Positions 20,419-30,465 are shown, numbered from the stretch's first letter. The stretch: 64,000 nucleotides of DNA from Bacteroides sp. (GCA_014802015.1 JAAVDB010000035.1:32174-96173), one strand, 5' to 3'. A program made the numbers and translations. Notes: generated by a model from the letters alone, not told the origin.

Positions 20419-20539
20419 AGAGAATATTTCTTAATTAAAGAAATTTTTCATTAAAAAGTGGCGATAATAGTATCGAAAAATACACGAAAATATCTCATCG
20501 TGCACCGCCGACCGCTAAACGCGCCGACTAACGTGTGGC

Positions 20540-21883
20540 TCAGAATATATTGAGACCGAAGATAAAAACCATGGCGATACACACGGGTGCAAGCCATCGC
20601 AGACAGAATATCACTATTCTTGTCGCAAACTTGGTGGCCCGTCCTCCACCTGCGCTGAGTTCGCTGATGACAACGGAGCGATCGAGTTTCCAACCGACAA
20701 ACAGTGAAATGATCATTCCGCCGATGGGCAGGAGTATATTGGATGACGTGTAGTCAAACAGGTTGAACAGCGTGAGGCCAAACACTTTCATATCGCCGAG
20801 CACTCCGAACGACAATGCGCACAGTGAGCCTAAAATCATAGCTACGCCTATGCTCAGTGCAGTGGCTCCGCGTCGCGTCATCCTGAACTCCTCACACAGA
20901 TAGGCGATGGTGATTTCAGCCATGGATATAGTCGATGTGAGTGAGGCGAGAAACAGCAGAAGGAAAAACAATGTTGACCAGACGACTCCTCCCGCCATGT
21001 CGGCGAAGATCGATGGCAATACCTCGAATACCAGTTTCGGGCCGGCTTCGGGTTGCTGACCGAATGTAAAGACTGCGGGAAAGATAATCATGCCGGCGAG
21101 GATGGCTACGAATGTATCAAGTCCGGCTGTGATCAGCGCTGTGCGCAACAGCGGCGTGTCGCTCTTGAAGTAGCTTGAATAGGTGATGAGACACCCGAGT
21201 CCGAGGCTGAGAGAGAAGAATGCCTGCCCCATGGCTCCGAGCACCACTGACGGAGTTATGGCTGAGAAGTCAGGCGAGAATAGAAACATCAATCCCTCCT
21301 TGGCCCCCGGCATCATCAGCGAGTTGACGGTGAACAACAGCAGTATGGCGAAAAGTATCGGCATGAGTATGTTGCTCATACGTTCGATGCCTTTCTGCAC
21401 TCCGCGTGACAGTATAAGGTAGTTGATGGCAAGAAACGCGAGTGTCCAGAGCATCGGTAGGATATTGCCCGATGCGAATGAGTCAAACTGAGCGTGAAGC
21501 GCTTCAGTAGACGTGTTGTCGGAAAATCCCGCTACGGATTTTACAGTGTAGTGCATAGTCCATCCGGCCACTACGGAGTAAAAACTGAGTATGAGCACCG
21601 AGGCCGTGATGCCAATGTAGCTCACCCAGCCCCATGCCTGACGCGGGGCGAGCATACGGAATGCTCCGCGTATATTTGATCCGGTGTGGCGTCCGATGAT
21701 AAATTCGGCACAGACGACAGGTACACCTATTATAAATATAAAGAACAGGTCTAACAGCAGAAACGCAGCGCCACCGTGCACACCGGTTTCGTATGGAAAT
21801 CTCCAGATGTTACCGAGTCCCACCGCCGAACCTACTGTCGTGGCGATGACTCCTAATCGGGTGGCGAATTGCGCGCGTGACAT
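20540..21883 (-). CDS. Sodium-dependent neurotransmitter-symporter family (NSS) transporter
   Basis: 447 residues, about 11 membrane segments. TM1 carries the family signature for sodium and substrate binding, GSAVGLGNIWRFPYETGVHGG, here split as GSAVGLGNIWRFP and YETGVHGGAAF. Bacterial members carry amino acids (LeuT, TnaT, MhsT); the substrate here is unknown. The start codon overlaps the stop of the lytic transglycosylase gene (TAATG, one shared base), so the two are translationally coupled. Confidence 0.9.
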   Translation of the reverse strand: MSRAQFATRLGVIATTVGSAVGLGNIWRFPYETGVHGGAAFLLLDLFFIFIIGVPVVCAEFIIGRHTGSNIRGAFRMLAPRQAWGWVSYIGITASVLILSFYSVVAGWTMHYTVKSVAGFSDNTSTEALHAQFDSFASGNILPMLWTLAFLAINYLILSRGVQKGIERMSNILMPILFAILLLFTVNSLMMPGAKEGLMFLFSPDFSAITPSVVLGAMGQAFFSLSLGLGCLITYSSYFKSDTPLLRTALITAGLDTFVAILAGMIIFPAVFTFGQQPEAGPKLVFEVLPSIFADMAGGVVWSTLFFLLLFLASLTSTISMAEITIAYLCEEFRMTRRGATALSIGVAMILGSLCALSFGVLGDMKVFGLTLFNLFDYTSSNILLPIGGMIISLFVGWKLDRSVVISELSAGGGRATKFATRIVIFCLRWLAPVCIAMVFIFGLNIF

Positions 21884-23679
21884 TACTTACGGCGGCCTTT
21901 TGATGCTTTTTTGCCTGCCGTAGATTTCTTGGCAGGAGCTTTTGACTTGGATCCGGCTGAACTGCTCTTGGCGGGAATCTTGAGCACCTGATCGATCTGC
22001 AGGTTAGTGTTCTTCATGCCGTTTGCTGCCTGAATGGCTTCGACAGTCGTGCCGTACATGCGCGAGATACGTGCCAGTGTGTCGCCCTTCTTGACCTTGT
22101 ATGTTGTGGTCTGCTGGCTTTTGGTCTTCTGGGTGTTCTCTTTGGGTTTGGCAGAAGCCTTAGGTTTCTCCACTGCCTTGGCAGGTGCAGGAGTAGCGGA
22201 TGTGTTGGCGGGAGCATTTGATTCAACCGTCTTCCCGTTCTCTTTGGGGAATACCTCTTCCACCTCTGCGGCAGCTACCACGCGCACCTCGTCGGGGGTT
22301 ACATGCTCGATGACCTCGATGGTCAGCTGATCGCCCTCCTTGACTTTACCGCGGCGCAGTTTGTTCCAGCGTTTGATGTCGGTAGCCGATACGCCATACA
22401 TCTTGGCGATGTCGCGGATGTTCTCACCGCGTGACACGACGTGTGTTTTGGTCGCGATACGCTCGGTGGCCTGCGATGCGATCTCCTTATTGCCGTCTGC
22501 ATTGGCAGTCTGACGGCTCGCGTTGGCAAGATTTGCCTGACCGCCGTCCGAGATTGCCACAGCCTGTGATGAGGATGATGATCCACCCGGCTCGGCAGTG
22601 GTGCGACGGGCATAGAGATTGCTGTCATAGTCGAGAATGCGTTTCTCGCTCATAATGTAGCTGAGACACTGCTGGGTGGGAAGCGTCAGATTATAGGGAC
22701 GGTAATCGCCGGGTATCACATCCTTGAGGAAGTGAGGGTTGAGCATTCTGATCTCCTCGACCGGTATATTCAGGACTGCTGCGATCTGATTGAAATGCAC
22801 GTATTTATCAATACGTACGGTGTCGGTGGTGAGATGACGCTTGACTATGGTGGGTGAGATGCCGTGCTGGCGGTAATAGTTCATCACATAATTGGCTGCG
22901 ATGAACGCGGGCACGTATCCGCGAGTCTCGGACGGGAGATAGTTATAAATGTCCCAGAAGTCTTTTTTTGATTCTTTATTATTCTCGACACCTGCTCGGC
23001 GCAGGGCTTTGTTGACATTACCGGGACCGCAGTTGTAAGCCGCGATGGCGAGCGACCAGTCGTTGTATATCTCATAAAGCTGCTTAAGATATTTGACTGC
23101 GTTACGGGAGGAGATGCGCGGATCACGACGCTCGTCGACGAGTGAGTTTATCTCCATACCCAGACCTTTGGCCGTAGCCGGCATAAATTGCCACAGACCG
23201 ACGGCTCCTGCACGTGACACGGCGTTGGGATTGATGGCTGATTCTATGACCGGCAGATATTCGAGTTCGACAGGCATACCCTCCTTGAGCAGTTCTTCCT
23301 CAAAGAATCGTCCGTAGTAATTGTGCAGAGCGAGCATGTCAGCCACCAGGCCACGACGTTTGGTGAGATACATCTCGATATAGCTCTTTACGATGGAGTT
23401 GTACGGTAGCTCAATGACCGTGGGCAGCTTTGCCAGACGTGCCTCATACTCGGCGGGAGTGGCAGTCATCGATGTGCCTGTATCCACGCCGGGCACCACG
23501 TAATTCTTGAGATAGAAGTTCTCCTCAAGCAAGCGTGTCTGAGTCTCGAAACTCTCGGGCGCTATAATATTGTCATCGGTGATTGAATGTCGCAGTTCAA
23601 GTATTGACGGTACACTGGATGCTGATGCGGCAAATATGCCGCCGACGCTTATGAGAATAGATAATAAGGTTTGTTTCAT
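21883..23679 (-). CDS. MltD-like lytic transglycosylase with two LysM repeats
   Basis: 598 residues. Signal peptide at 1-19. GH23 lytic transglycosylase domain at about 115-260: PVIESAINPNAVSRAGAVGL (catalytic Glu in VIES), then WQFMPATAKGLGM and AIAAYNCGPGNVNKA. LysM 1 at about 435-478 (HVVSRGENIRDIAKMYGVS), LysM 2 at about 525-570 (YKVKKGDTLARISRMYG), both peptidoglycan binders. The linker is rich in Ala, Pro and Lys, and the tail is strongly basic (APAKKSTAGKKASKGRRK). Cleaves peptidoglycan glycan strands in the periplasm. Lies 13 bases upstream-side of the DUF5683 gene in the par run. Confidence 0.9.
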   Translation of the reverse strand: MKQTLLSILISVGGIFAASASSVPSILELRHSITDDNIIAPESFETQTRLLEENFYLKNYVVPGVDTGTSMTATPAEYEARLAKLPTVIELPYNSIVKSYIEMYLTKRRGLVADMLALHNYYGRFFEEELLKEGMPVELEYLPVIESAINPNAVSRAGAVGLWQFMPATAKGLGMEINSLVDERRDPRISSRNAVKYLKQLYEIYNDWSLAIAAYNCGPGNVNKALRRAGVENNKESKKDFWDIYNYLPSETRGYVPAFIAANYVMNYYRQHGISPTIVKRHLTTDTVRIDKYVHFNQIAAVLNIPVEEIRMLNPHFLKDVIPGDYRPYNLTLPTQQCLSYIMSEKRILDYDSNLYARRTTAEPGGSSSSSQAVAISDGGQANLANASRQTANADGNKEIASQATERIATKTHVVSRGENIRDIAKMYGVSATDIKRWNKLRRGKVKEGDQLTIEVIEHVTPDEVRVVAAAEVEEVFPKENGKTVESNAPANTSATPAPAKAVEKPKASAKPKENTQKTKSQQTTTYKVKKGDTLARISRMYGTTVEAIQAANGMKNTNLQIDQVLKIPAKSSSAGSKSKAPAKKSTAGKKASKGRRK

Positions 23680-23692
23680 TTTTTGTAAGAGG

Positions 23693-24577
23693 TCAGAAGT
23701 TTATGGCCCAATACAGGCCGATTCCGGGACGTGACGAGCTGTTGCGCAGGTCGTTGTTCATCAGCGCGGGGGCTACGTCCATTGATAGTTCCGGCGAAAT
23801 ATCGAAGTGTGCCAGCTGTGCATCTACATAGGCATCAACCATTGCAATGAGGTAAACGCCTATCATACAGATGATACATAGGTCACGGTTACGTCTGAAA
23901 TAATTCTTGCGGGTGCGTAGCAGGTTGGTCAGCCACGACTTGTCGAGACTCTCTTCGGTCACAGTCGGAGCAAAGAAGTCCATATAACTTTTGGTCGTCG
24001 GGTCATTGTCCATGATGTCGCTATAGGCCGTCGTGTAGTCACGCAGCATGGTGCTGTTCCATGAGGTTGCATATCCGAGGCCCATGAATGCGCCAACGAC
24101 TATAGGTAGTTTCCAATAGCGGCGGTTGTATAGCTGACCCAGGCCGGGGAAGAGCGCTGACATCCATACGGCACGCGTGGGGTCGGGCATGAACGTGAAT
24201 TTTTTCTCTACTTCGGCCGATGGCATTACGAGCACCGAGTCAACCGGGATGATGGCGAGCGAATCACCGACTGCGGTAATGCTGTCACCGATGACCATTT
24301 CAGGTATCCCGTCGGGATGTCCGATATTGATGGTGTCGGGCATCTGCTGTATGGGCGAAGTGTTTCTGCGCTGAGGTCTGACGGGACGGTTAGGCCTGAA
24401 CGGTGTGGCGGAGGTTTCGGTCGAATCGGGTGTTGCCGTGTAGCCTGTGCCGTGGGTGGCAACAGTCTCGCCGGCATATACGGTTGTCGGCCCGGTAAAC
24501 GCAAAAACGAGTGCGATTACCGGTGCCGCGAGGATGTGTCTGATATGTCGTGATGTCGTTCCTTTATTGGAATACAT
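23693..24577 (-). CDS. DUF5683 envelope protein
   Basis: 294 residues from the ATG at 24577. A start at 24613 would run 29 bases into parB and put 12 odd residues before the signal sequence, so I prefer 24577, seven bases after the parB stop. Residues about 12-36 are a signal peptide. A Pro/Ser/Thr-rich stretch follows. The DUF5683 core (about 145-250) has PTRAVWMSALFPGLGQLYNR, RRYWKLPIVVGAFMGLGYA and a further membrane helix near ICMIGVYLIAMVDAYVDA. Function is unknown; the family often sits beside parAB and MltD in Bacteroidales. Confidence 0.8.
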   Translation of the reverse strand: MYSNKGTTSRHIRHILAAPVIALVFAFTGPTTVYAGETVATHGTGYTATPDSTETSATPFRPNRPVRPQRRNTSPIQQMPDTINIGHPDGIPEMVIGDSITAVGDSLAIIPVDSVLVMPSAEVEKKFTFMPDPTRAVWMSALFPGLGQLYNRRYWKLPIVVGAFMGLGYATSWNSTMLRDYTTAYSDIMDNDPTTKSYMDFFAPTVTEESLDKSWLTNLLRTRKNYFRRNRDLCIICMIGVYLIAMVDAYVDAQLAHFDISPELSMDVAPALMNNDLRNSSSRPGIGLYWAINF

Positions 24578-24584
24578 TGTGTAG

Positions 24585-25472
24585 TTACTGTTTTGCAGTG
24601 TCAAAGATAGCAATTAATCTTTGAAGTTCATCATCATTACGGAATGAGAATGATATTTTGCCCTTGCCTGACGCATCGCATGATACCTTGACAGGGGTCG
24701 AGAAGCGGTGTGAGAGATGGTCTCTTAAAATATCAAAATCTTTGTTAGAAAATCCTTTCTTGTCCTTTTCAGGTGGAATTTCTCCGCTTACGGCTGCCTG
24801 CTGGTATTTTTTCGCGAGTTCCTCGACGCGTCTCACCGACAGTCCCTGAGCGAGAATCTCGTTATAGAGACGCAACTGAAGTTTGGGGTCGTCGATGCTG
24901 AGCAGAGCACGTGCATGACCCATGTCGATGCGCCGGTCACGGAGTCCGAGCTGTACTTCAGCCGGCAGACGCAGCAGTCGGAGGAAATTGGCTATCGTGG
25001 CACGTTTCTTGCCTATACGTTCGCTCAGTCGCTCCTGAGTCAGATCATATCGGTCGATAAGTTTCTTGAACGTCAGAGCGATTTCGATAGCGTTCAGGTC
25101 TTCACGCTGAATGTTCTCGATGAGCGCCATTTCGGTCATGGTGGCGTCATCGGCGGTGCGTATGTAAGCAGGGACGGTGGCGAGTCCGGCCTTCATCGCA
25201 GCTCGGTAACGGCGCTCGCCGGCTATAATCTGATAGGTGTCAGGGCCGGTCTTACGCAGAGATATGGGCTGAATGATACCGTATTCGCGCACCGAACGGC
25301 TCAACTCCTCCAGCGCCTCTTCGTCAAAAATCGTTCGAGGCTGATCGGGGTTGGGCGATATGCGTGATATTTCAATCTCGTTTATAGCCGAGGCATCGCG
25401 TGCAGGAGCATCGTCCATAGCTATGAGCGAGTCGAGTCCGCGTCCGAGGGCTGGTCGTTTGCTTGGTGGCAT
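24585..25472 (-). CDS. parB: Chromosome-partitioning protein ParB
   Basis: 295 residues. The N-terminal CTPase/ParB domain (about 30-120) has ISPNPDQPRTIFDEEALEEL and the arginine patch GERRYRA. The helix-turn-helix core for parS follows (LTQERLSERIGKKRATIANF). The C-terminal 60 residues form the dimer domain. Typical ParB length. Binds parS near the origin and spreads; partner ParA is 15 bases upstream. I did not find an obvious parS palindrome in this window. Confidence 0.95.
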   Translation of the reverse strand: MPPSKRPALGRGLDSLIAMDDAPARDASAINEIEISRISPNPDQPRTIFDEEALEELSRSVREYGIIQPISLRKTGPDTYQIIAGERRYRAAMKAGLATVPAYIRTADDATMTEMALIENIQREDLNAIEIALTFKKLIDRYDLTQERLSERIGKKRATIANFLRLLRLPAEVQLGLRDRRIDMGHARALLSIDDPKLQLRLYNEILAQGLSVRRVEELAKKYQQAAVSGEIPPEKDKKGFSNKDFDILRDHLSHRFSTPVKVSCDASGKGKISFSFRNDDELQRLIAIFDTAKQ

Positions 25473-25487
25473 TGGCTGATGGTGGGA

Positions 25488-26252
25488 TTATCCGTTTTTA
25501 GCTATAAGTTCGCGTGCGAGCTGAGTGTGTGAAGTGGCTCCGCGTGAGGTCGGATCATATATGATGACCGGCAGTCCGTGGCTGGGGGCCTCACTCAGAC
25601 GGATGTTGCGCGGTATGACGGTGTCAAACACCATGGGGCCGAAGTGCCCCTTCAGTTCCTCATATATCTGATTGGCCAGACGCAGACGTGCATCGTACAT
25701 CGTGAGGAGGAATCCTTCTATCTCAAGTGACGGATTGAGCCGTGACTTGATTATGCGTATAGTGTTGAGGAGCTTGGTGATGCCTTCGAGGGCGAAATAT
25801 TCGGCCTGGACCGGGATTATCACCGAGTCGGCCGCCGTGAGTGCGTTTACCGTGATGAGGCCCAGCGACGGTGAGCAGTCGATGAGAATATAGTCATATT
25901 TGTCGGCGATAGGAGCTATAGCTTTCTTGAGCACATTCTCGCGTGCCGGTTTGTTGATGAGCTCGATCTCAGCACCGGCGAGGTCTATGCGCGAGCCTAC
26001 GAGGTCAAGTCCTTCGCAGCAGGTCGCGACCTGTGAGCCTTCAATAGGGTAGTCATCGACAAGACATTCGTAGATCGATGACGGCATTTTCTTGGGATCG
26101 ATACCGTAACCCGACGTGGCGTTGGCCTGAGGGTCGGCGTCGATTATAAGGGTGCGTTTGCCTTCGGCGGCGAGAGAGGCCGCGAGATTGATGGTGGTCG
26201 TGGTCTTGCCCACGCCACCTTTCTGGTTGGCTATAGCGATGATTTTACCCAT
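25488..26252 (-). CDS. parA: ParA/Soj family chromosome-partitioning ATPase
   Basis: 254 residues. Deviant Walker A KGGVGKTTTTINLA at residue 11, Walker B-like ILIDCSPSLGLITVNAL, and a C-terminal RGATSHTQLARELI helix. No N-terminal DNA-binding extension, so it is of the chromosomal Soj type. It drives origin segregation with ParB and is probably the first gene of the run parA-parB-DUF5683-MltD-symporter. Confidence 0.95.
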   Translation of the reverse strand: MGKIIAIANQKGGVGKTTTTINLAASLAAEGKRTLIIDADPQANATSGYGIDPKKMPSSIYECLVDDYPIEGSQVATCCEGLDLVGSRIDLAGAEIELINKPARENVLKKAIAPIADKYDYILIDCSPSLGLITVNALTAADSVIIPVQAEYFALEGITKLLNTIRIIKSRLNPSLEIEGFLLTMYDARLRLANQIYEELKGHFGPMVFDTVIPRNIRLSEAPSHGLPVIIYDPTSRGATSHTQLARELIAKNG

Positions 26253-26385
26253 ATCTTCGGTTTAGCGTACGGTGTGCCTTGGTGAGTCGCCCCGCGGCAC
26301 AGGATGAATTCTTTGCAAAGTAAGAAAAAATATGCCGAAAATCAATGCCGTACAGTATCAAATCGTGTTAAAATGTTGAAAACTT

Positions 26386-27756
26386 TTACTTTTTCACTCC
26401 GATGCGGGTGATTTCGTTTTTGACTTCTCGCCTCAGAAGTATCAGGGTTATCATTGTCGGAAATGCCATCAGCGCGTAGAACAGGTCGCAGAACCCGACG
26501 GCCACGCCGAGCGGTATGACTGCAAACACTACCATGGTGGCGATGAAAAACCATATATATGCCTTGGCTCGTTTCTCGCCGAAAAGGTAGGCTGCACAGC
26601 GCTGTCCGTAGAAGCTGTAGCTGAACATGGATGACAACGCGAAGCAGAGGACGATAGCCATAAGCAGATATTCGCCTGCGGGGATGGCACGTCCGAATGC
26701 GCCCATCGCTACCTCAAGACCTTTTATGCCGTCGGTGGCCTGTATGTCACCGCACAGCAGTATGGCCAGCGCTGTGAGCGTGCAGACAATGCCTGAGTCA
26801 ATGCCGGGGCCGAGCATTGCGATAAGTCCTTCGCGTGACGGGTCGGTATTGGTCGATGCTCCGTGCATGATGGTCGCAGTGCCTACGCCCGCATCGTTGA
26901 CGAGTGCGGCCCTGCGTGCACCTATGATGGCTATGCCTACCAGCGCGCCCCAGCCCGCCCGCAGGTTGAAGGCTTCGGCAAATATCGACCGGAACACGCC
27001 GGGTACTTCCTGGATGTGTGTGATGACTATGTAAAGGACACTTACAAAATACAGTCCTACCATAAACGGGACAAGCCATGTAGCCACACGTGCTATGCGT
27101 CTGACACCACCTATCACCACTATCGTCACCACTCCGGCTATGGCGAGACCGATCAGCAGCCTCAGCGCACTTATATGACTCCAGCCAAGGCTGTCGGCCA
27201 GAGCCCCGACAGACGGGTTCTGCTCAATCCATTCAGGCGTGGTAAAGGTGGTGACGATCGCTTCGGTGAGCTGATTGGCATTCATAATGCATAGTGTCCC
27301 GAACATACCTGCCACGGCAAAGGTCATCGCGAGCCAGTGCCACCGCTGTCCGAGGCCACGGTCAATGATGTGCATAGTCCCGCCTCCGGGGGTGCCGTCA
27401 GTGTTGGTGACTTTATATCGCGTGGTGAGTACACCTTCGTGAAATTTCGTGGACATGCCTACGAGAGCGCTGATCCACATCCAGAAGATGGCTCCCGGGC
27501 CTCCCATTACGAGAGCTATGGCTACGCCGGCGATATTGCCCATACCGACAGTCGCAGCGACGACCGAGGCGAGTGCCTGAAGCGATGAGATCTGGTTGCC
27601 GGAATCTCGGCTCTGCCGGTCGCGCAACACTCTCACGGCATCAGGCAGATGCCGTAAAGATACCATTCCTGAATAGAAAAACAGGAAAAATCCTCCGCCA
27701 ATCAGGAGTAAAAAGAGCGGATATCCGCACAGAAAATCAGCAATTCGGTTTATCAA
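26386..27756 (-). CDS. Alanine/glycine:cation symporter family (AGCS) transporter
   Basis: 456 residues with the TTG start at 27756 (LINRIADFLCGYPLFLLLIG). The only upstream ATG (27897) lies 101 bases inside the TPM gene and would add a tail read from another frame of its glycine-rich end, so it is unlikely. About 10-11 membrane segments. Family blocks are present: VAATVGMGNIAGVAIAL, GGPGAIFWMWISALVGMSTK, and RAALVNDAGVGTATIMHGAS. Imports alanine or glycine with sodium. Downstream of the TPM gene on the same strand. Confidence 0.88.
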   Translation of the reverse strand: MINRIADFLCGYPLFLLLIGGGFFLFFYSGMVSLRHLPDAVRVLRDRQSRDSGNQISSLQALASVVAATVGMGNIAGVAIALVMGGPGAIFWMWISALVGMSTKFHEGVLTTRYKVTNTDGTPGGGTMHIIDRGLGQRWHWLAMTFAVAGMFGTLCIMNANQLTEAIVTTFTTPEWIEQNPSVGALADSLGWSHISALRLLIGLAIAGVVTIVVIGGVRRIARVATWLVPFMVGLYFVSVLYIVITHIQEVPGVFRSIFAEAFNLRAGWGALVGIAIIGARRAALVNDAGVGTATIMHGASTNTDPSREGLIAMLGPGIDSGIVCTLTALAILLCGDIQATDGIKGLEVAMGAFGRAIPAGEYLLMAIVLCFALSSMFSYSFYGQRCAAYLFGEKRAKAYIWFFIATMVVFAVIPLGVAVGFCDLFYALMAFPTMITLILLRREVKNEITRIGVKK

Positions 27757-27796
27757 GGTATAGAGATATGAAGTGTATAGTAAATGATGCGGGCGT

Positions 27797-29071
27797 TTAC
27801 CATCGTCCGCCTGCTCCGCCCCCTCCGGTATTACCTCCGCCGAATGATCCTCCGCTGAAGCCACCGCCGCCGAAGCCGCCACGCCCTCCGAGGGCACTTC
27901 CGAGAATTGCTCCGGCTACGAGTCCGCTGTTATCAGGTTTGCGCTCTAAGCGGAACCTTTTTTCGTGGTGATTGCCGCAGTTTCGGCAGTAGTATATGTC
28001 GACGCCTTCACCCTCGTATTGTGTTGTCGGTTGGCGCAGGATGCGGTGGTCCGACAGACTCATGGCGCGGGCATGACATCTGGGACATTCGATGAAACGG
28101 GTAGAGCGGTTGATGAAAGGGTATATGTCGGTCTGTGCGCAGTTGGGACAATGCCACACATCGTAGTCGACTGAATTGAGACGTTCTTCGAGATCCTGCG
28201 TGGGGGACAGATAGTCGTTGTCATGCACTTCATCGATCAGTTGCATGCGAGTGCCGCAGTGCGAGCAGTTGCGCTTGTGGCGCCGTATACGGTGCAGTTT
28301 CCAGGAAAGGATGGCAAACGGGATGGCACCGAGGCCAAGTGTGACAAAGGCGATGACGGCACAAGGCAACCACAGATGGTTGAGCCGTCGCCAACGCTCC
28401 ACATCATCGACGTGACGTGTATTGTAGATGTTGTAAAGTACGATCAGCAGCATTATTCCGGCAATCAGGCCGGCTGTCTTGAGGAAGAATGCGAATACTT
28501 CCTCTCCGTCAAAATCGTCCCGTGACAGCATCCTGCTGTCATTGGCCTGCGATGACATGATCTCGTCGCGCACGCTTGGGTCAAGTATGATCTCAGACAG
28601 AGCCTGCACGCCGGCAGCTGTGCCTCCGTCATAATCGCCTTCGCGGAAGTGGGGGATCATCCTGTCACGGATGATGCGTCCGGCTATGATGTCGGGCACC
28701 ACGCCCTCCAGTCCGTAGCCGGTGCGTATCTGCACGGCACGGTCGTCACGCGAGACGAGTACCAGTATACCGTTATCCTTATCGCTCTTGCCGATACCCC
28801 ATTTCTCAAACAGCGCTGTCGCGAACTCTTCGGGGGTCATCGACGGATCGATACGGTCCACCGCCACTACGACCATCTCGGCCGAGCTCTGTCGCCACAG
28901 GTCAGATATGGCCGCATCAAGTGAGCGTACGGTGCTCTCGGAGAGTACGCCTGAGGGATTTGATACGTATCTGTCGCGTGAGGCAATGTGTACGTTGGGC
29001 ACTTCGTCTACCGTCATCGCTGATGACACAAGTGCTATGAATAATCCTAATATTGATATAATCTGACGCAT
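27797..29071 (-). CDS. TPM-domain membrane protein with glycine-rich C-terminus
   Basis: 424 residues. Signal peptide at 1-19. TPM domain at about 33-165 (SNPSGVLSESTVRSLDAAIS, FATALFEKWGIGKSDKDNGI, TGYGLEGVVPDIIAGRI). Membrane segments at about 190-212 and 235-255. A cytosolic zinc-ribbon-like part follows, with Cys pairs in CSHCGTRM, CPNCAQTD, CPRCHARA and CRNCGNHHEK. The end is glycine-rich (GGGGFSGGSFGGG), like the SGGxFGGG tails of YgcG-type proteins. TPM domains have acid phosphatase activity in some proteins; here the role is unknown. Confidence 0.82.
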   Translation of the reverse strand: MRQIISILGLFIALVSSAMTVDEVPNVHIASRDRYVSNPSGVLSESTVRSLDAAISDLWRQSSAEMVVVAVDRIDPSMTPEEFATALFEKWGIGKSDKDNGILVLVSRDDRAVQIRTGYGLEGVVPDIIAGRIIRDRMIPHFREGDYDGGTAAGVQALSEIILDPSVRDEIMSSQANDSRMLSRDDFDGEEVFAFFLKTAGLIAGIMLLIVLYNIYNTRHVDDVERWRRLNHLWLPCAVIAFVTLGLGAIPFAILSWKLHRIRRHKRNCSHCGTRMQLIDEVHDNDYLSPTQDLEERLNSVDYDVWHCPNCAQTDIYPFINRSTRFIECPRCHARAMSLSDHRILRQPTTQYEGEGVDIYYCRNCGNHHEKRFRLERKPDNSGLVAGAILGSALGGRGGFGGGGFSGGSFGGGNTGGGGAGGRW

Positions 29072-29100
29072 GGCGGTGTAGTTGGCCGGGTGGGTGATTA

Positions 29101-30465
29101 TTAATAGTTGATTTTAAGACTCATTCCGTTGAGACGTCTGTACAGGTCAAGGGCATAGACGTCGGTCATGCCTGATATGTGGTCGAGCACAGCCTGTATC
29201 TTGCCGTATAGGGTAGGGGCACCGATCTCGTACTGTTCCGGGACTTTGGCCAATAGCAGACGCGAGTAGTTGAGCGTGGGGTCGGTCACGGCTTTCACGA
29301 GTTCGTCGATAAGAAATGATATGACGCGCGTACCTGCCAGTTCGATTTCCACTACATCGCTCGCACAGTAAATCTTTTCCCACGACAGGGCTTCACACCT
29401 TCTGTAACCCTCCTTTTCGAGAGGAGTGATGTGGTCAAGCAGACTGCCTGAAAATGTGCCGCGCATTATATCATTTTCGTTTTGAGCGAATGCGTCGGCA
29501 CACTTTTCGACCAGAAGCCCTATGATGCACGAACGCATATAGCCTATCTTCTCATGCGGATCATCGACGTGGCTCATAACCTTGAGCATGTGGTCGCGGC
29601 GTTCTTCGTCAAAGTATCCGAGAAGCAGCGGCAGTACCTCGTCGGTGGTAAGTATCTTGAGTTTGTGGGCATCCTCTATATCCATTATCTCATAACATAT
29701 ATCGTCGGCGGCTTCGACGATATATACCAGCGGGTGACGGGCATAGCGTACGGCTCCGTCCGGGGTCTTGACGGGGAGCATGCCGAGTTCGTCAGCGACG
29801 CGGATAAAACTGTCATGCTCGGATGTGAAGAATCCAAATTTGCCATGATCACCGGCCTGAGTCGATTCAAACGGGTATTTTACTATGGAGGCAAGTGTCG
29901 AGTAGGTCATGGCGAATCCTCCCTTGCGACGTCCGTTGAACTGGTGAGTCAGCAAGCGGAAGGCGTTAGCGTTACCCTCGAAGTGTATCAGGTCGTTCCA
30001 TTCTTTATCGCTGAGTTGTGAGCGGAACCGCCTGCCTGCGCCCTCGCTGAAATATGCCTGTATGGCTTTCTCACCCGAATGCCCGAACGGCGGATTGCCG
30101 AGATCATGGGCGAGGCATGCGGCGGCGACGATGTCGCCGAGATAGTTGAGACTGTCGAGCACACTCCGGTTACCGGCATAACGTTCGCGCAGGCGGATGG
30201 CTACCTCGTTGGCAAGTGAGCGGCCTACACATGACACCTCCAGGCTGTGTGTGAGTCTGTTGTGGACAAATATGCTGCCAGGCAGGGGGAAGACCTGAGT
30301 CTTGTTCTGCAACCGGCGGAATGGCGATGAGAATACCAGACGGTCAAAATCGCGCTGGAAGTCATTGCGCACTCCTGACTTGGGATCATGGTAGTGCTCA
30401 AGACCGAAACGTTTGTCGGAGATAAGCGTGTCCCATTGCATTATGTCGGTGCGTTTGTTTGCCAT
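29101..30465 (-). CDS. dgt: Deoxyguanosinetriphosphate triphosphohydrolase-like protein
   Basis: 454 residues. HD-domain dNTPase that splits dGTP to deoxyguanosine and triphosphate. The metal site is complete: NRLTHSLEVSCVGRSLA (His), AHDLGNPPFGHSGE (His-Asp) and HPLVYIVEAADDICYEIMD (Asp). N-terminal FQRDFDRLVFSSPFRRLQNK is the substrate-binding entrance. A second Met (residue 9) could also be the start. The gene is 29 bases upstream of the TPM gene. Confidence 0.93.
   Translation of the reverse strand: MANKRTDIMQWDTLISDKRFGLEHYHDPKSGVRNDFQRDFDRLVFSSPFRRLQNKTQVFPLPGSIFVHNRLTHSLEVSCVGRSLANEVAIRLRERYAGNRSVLDSLNYLGDIVAAACLAHDLGNPPFGHSGEKAIQAYFSEGAGRRFRSQLSDKEWNDLIHFEGNANAFRLLTHQFNGRRKGGFAMTYSTLASIVKYPFESTQAGDHGKFGFFTSEHDSFIRVADELGMLPVKTPDGAVRYARHPLVYIVEAADDICYEIMDIEDAHKLKILTTDEVLPLLLGYFDEERRDHMLKVMSHVDDPHEKIGYMRSCIIGLLVEKCADAFAQNENDIMRGTFSGSLLDHITPLEKEGYRRCEALSWEKIYCASDVVEIELAGTRVISFLIDELVKAVTDPTLNYSRLLLAKVPEQYEIGAPTLYGKIQAVLDHISGMTDVYALDLYRRLNGMSLKINY

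Noticed and set aside
20335..20539. Possible cobalamin riboswitch before mutA
   Set aside because: The leader after the -7 element is only about 75 bases and has no B12-box-like sequence.
24585..26252. Plasmid or element origin at parAB
   Set aside because: ParA is of the short chromosomal type and the neighbours (MltD, DUF5683) are the usual chromosomal ones; no replication initiator is near.
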